Shown piece after piece: positions 62,367-64,000 of a DNA stretch of 64,000 nt; position 1 is the first letter of the stretch; each line of letters opens with the position of its first letter. The translations under genes and the position numbers were made by a program. The notes beneath the pieces were generated by a model that searched no databases, was not told the origin of the DNA, and worked only from the letters and a program-made list of their open reading frames with translations. This DNA is from Methylosinus sp. H3A (GTDB taxonomy: Bacteria > Pseudomonadota > Alphaproteobacteria > Rhizobiales > Beijerinckiaceae): the NCBI RefSeq assembly GCF_015709455.1, contig NZ_JADNQW010000003.1, positions 62,001 through 126,000 on the forward strand, in the 5' to 3' direction.

Positions 62367-64000
62367 ATGACCGCCGTCGCCTATCTCGAAAAGCTCAACG
62401 CCGAACAGCGCCGCGCCGTCGAGCACGGCCTTGCTGACGGCTCGTCGGCCTCCGCCGGCGGCCCGCTGCTCATCATCGCGGGCGCAGGCTCCGGAAAGAC
62501 GAACACGCTCGCCCATCGGGTCGCGCATCTCATCGTCCGGGGAGCCGATCCGCAGCGCATGTTGCTGATGACCTTCTCCCGCCGCGCCGCCGCCGAGATG
62601 ACGCGGCGGGTCGAACGCATTTGCGCCGAGGCGCTGGGCGCCACAGGCGGCGGCGATGTCCTCGTCTGGGCCGGCACGTTTCACGCGATCGGCGCGAGGC
62701 TGCTGCGCGAATATGCCGGCGCCATCGGGCTCGATCCCGCCTTCACCATTCATGATCGCGAAGATTCCGCCGATCTGATGAATCTCCTCCGCCACGAGCT
62801 CGGATTCTCGAAGACCGAGAGCCGCTTCCCTGCCAAAGGCACATGCCTTTCGATCTACTCCCGCGCCGTGAACGCCGAAATCCCGCTCGAGCAGGCGCTG
62901 CTCGGCGCCTTCCCTTGGTGCGCCCGCTGGCATGACGAGCTGCGCCGCATATTCGCCGCCTATGTCGAGGCGAAGCAGGCGCAGAATGTGCTCGATTACG
63001 ATGATCTCCTGCTCTATTGGGCGCAGATGATGCAGGACGAAGCCCTCGCAGACGAGATCGGCGGCCGCTTCGATCACATTCTCGTCGACGAATATCAGGA
63101 CACCAATCGCCTCCAGGCCTCCATCCTGCTCGCCTTGAAGCCCAAGGGCCAGGGGCTCACCGTCGTCGGCGACGATGCGCAATCCATCTACTCCTTCCGC
63201 GCCGCCACTGTGCGCAACATTCTGGAATTTCCGAAGAGCTTCACGCCGCGGGCGGAAATCGTCACGCTCGACCGCAATTATCGCTCGACCGAGCCGATTC
63301 TCGCCGCGGCCAACGCGGTCATCTCGCTCGCCGCCGAGCGCTACGCCAAGAACCTCTGGACCGAGCGCCGTTCCTCGGAGCGGCCGCAGCTCGTCGCCGT
63401 GCGCGACGAGAGCGATCAGGCGCGTTTCATCGCCGAGCGTGTGCTCGAGGCGCGCGAAGCCGGCATGACGCTGAAGCAGCAGGCGACTCTGTTCCGCGCC
63501 TCGCATCACAGCGCAATGTTGGAGCTGGAGCTCGCGCGCCGCAACATTCCCTTCGTGAAGTTCGGCGGGCTGAAGTTCCTCGACAGCTCCCATGTGAAGG
63601 ATGTTCTCGCTTTGCTGCGCTTCGCGCAGAATCCGCGCGATCGCGTCGCCGGCTTTCGCATTCTGCAAATCCTGCCCGGCGTCGGCCCCTCCTCCGCGCA
63701 GAAAATTCTCGATTTCCTCATCGAGCGCCCGGACCCGCTCGCCTGCCTCGCCGAGGCGCCGTCGCCGCCGCGCGCCGGCGAGGAGTGGCGCGGCCTCGTC
63801 GCGACGCTGCAAATTCTGCATGCGAGAGAGCGCTGGCCGGCGGAAATGGAAGCGGCGCGCCGCTGGTACGAGCCGCATCTCGAGCGGCTGCACGAGGACG
63901 CGCCGAGCCGCCTCGCCGATCTCGTCCAGCTCGAGCAGATCGCAGCTTGCTATCCCTCGCGCGAGCGCTTCCTCACCGAGCTGACGCTCGACCCTCCGGA
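62367..64000 (+). CDS. UvrD/Rep-type DNA helicase, 3' end beyond the right edge
   Basis: About 544 codons are visible and the frame is open at the edge. SF1A motifs seen are LNAEQRRAVEHG (Q motif), Walker A IIAGAGSGKTNTL (39-45), MTFSRRAAAEMTRRV (Ia), Walker B ILVDEYQDTNRLQ (about 241) and VVGDDAQSIYSFRAATV (III), LDRNYRSTEPIL (IV). The rest of the helicase (motifs V and VI) is off the window. The sequence differs clearly from the other UvrD-type gene at 15489-17606. It is divergent to the imu cassette. A near-consensus LexA box 42 bp upstream suggests SOS induction together with it. The likely role is DNA repair. Confidence 0.93.
   Translation, partial: MTAVAYLEKLNAEQRRAVEHGLADGSSASAGGPLLIIAGAGSGKTNTLAHRVAHLIVRGADPQRMLLMTFSRRAAAEMTRRVERICAEALGATGGGDVLVWAGTFHAIGARLLREYAGAIGLDPAFTIHDREDSADLMNLLRHELGFSKTESRFPAKGTCLSIYSRAVNAEIPLEQALLGAFPWCARWHDELRRIFAAYVEAKQAQNVLDYDDLLLYWAQMMQDEALADEIGGRFDHILVDEYQDTNRLQASILLALKPKGQGLTVVGDDAQSIYSFRAATVRNILEFPKSFTPRAEIVTLDRNYRSTEPILAAANAVISLAAERYAKNLWTERRSSERPQLVAVRDESDQARFIAERVLEAREAGMTLKQQATLFRASHHSAMLELELARRNIPFVKFGGLKFLDSSHVKDVLALLRFAQNPRDRVAGFRILQILPGVGPSSAQKILDFLIERPDPLACLAEAPSPPRAGEEWRGLVATLQILHARERWPAEMEAARRWYEPHLERLHEDAPSRLADLVQLEQIAACYPSRERFLTELTLDPP

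Noticed and set aside
1..64000. CRISPR arrays, rRNA and tRNA genes
   Set aside because: No regular spaced repeat array and no conserved rRNA or tRNA sequence was seen on either strand.

Overview
The window looks like a high-GC alphaproteobacterium, most likely of the Rhizobiales; the mix of genes would fit a Methylocystaceae-type methanotroph, but the genus cannot be fixed from sequence alone. The main pointers are an imuA-imuB-dnaE2 mutasome cassette behind an alphaproteobacterial LexA box (GTTC-N7-GTTC), a MucR/Ros regulator, an Omp25-type porin, a class II (B12-dependent) ribonucleotide reductase, and plasmid genes of rhizobial type (ParB, ArdC, TOPRIM/DUF3991, MobA/MobL-like relaxase, giant methylase-helicase). 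There are no rRNA or tRNA genes and no CRISPR array. The setting is a large plasmid or an integrated conjugative-type element.

Layout. 1-3.4 kb: a DUF547 gene cut by the left edge, a chimeric small gene, an ISAs1-family insertion sequence with perfect boundaries sitting inside a small gene, and an IS21 istB remnant. 3.5-12.5 kb: an Omp25-type porin and three related TonB-dependent receptors; the first is intact, the second carries one nonsense codon, the third is a 5'-truncated remnant with a nonsense codon. IS110 and ISAs1 debris lies between the first and second. At about 12.54 kb the third receptor is fused to a RecD2 fragment, which marks a rearrangement into the plasmid-like region. 12.5-32.6 kb: WGR protein, TOPRIM/DUF3991 protein, an HD phosphohydrolase broken by the end of a gamma-mobile-trio (GmtY) element, a UvrD helicase, NrdJ, a methyltransferase, small plasmid genes, MucR, and ardC. 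ardC is split by a 5.7-kb element of three coupled tyrosine-recombinase-type genes. Then follow a PAPS-reductase-like gene with an in-frame TGA and more plasmid genes. 32.7-43.5 kb: the 1685-residue methylase-helicase, ParB, a run of small unknown genes, and a secreted amidase-like protein overlapping a small periplasmic protein (possible toxin-immunity pair). 44-56.6 kb: SSB, an IS701-family element inside an 85-residue gene, a relaxase with a decayed ATPase part, unknown plasmid genes, a ParA-like operon and a Rha-type regulator. 56.7-64 kb: dnaE2-imuB-imuA on the minus strand and a divergent UvrD helicase open at the right edge.

How it fits together. ParB and the ParA-like ATPase suggest maintenance. 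The relaxase, ArdC, SSB, TOPRIM protein and methylase-helicase suggest conjugative transfer and establishment in a new host. MucR may govern the acquired DNA. The imu cassette is an SOS-inducible mutagenesis module. Seven plus-strand genes between 13 and 49 kb share a leader motif, an outer CAAGGG/CCCTTG stem enclosing an inner hairpin. Its sequence varies but its pairing is kept, including one compensatory change. This motif and the precisely bounded three-recombinase element inside ardC are the two most notable things in the window. The region is also rich in single stops, frameshifts and truncations, as expected of decaying accessory DNA.
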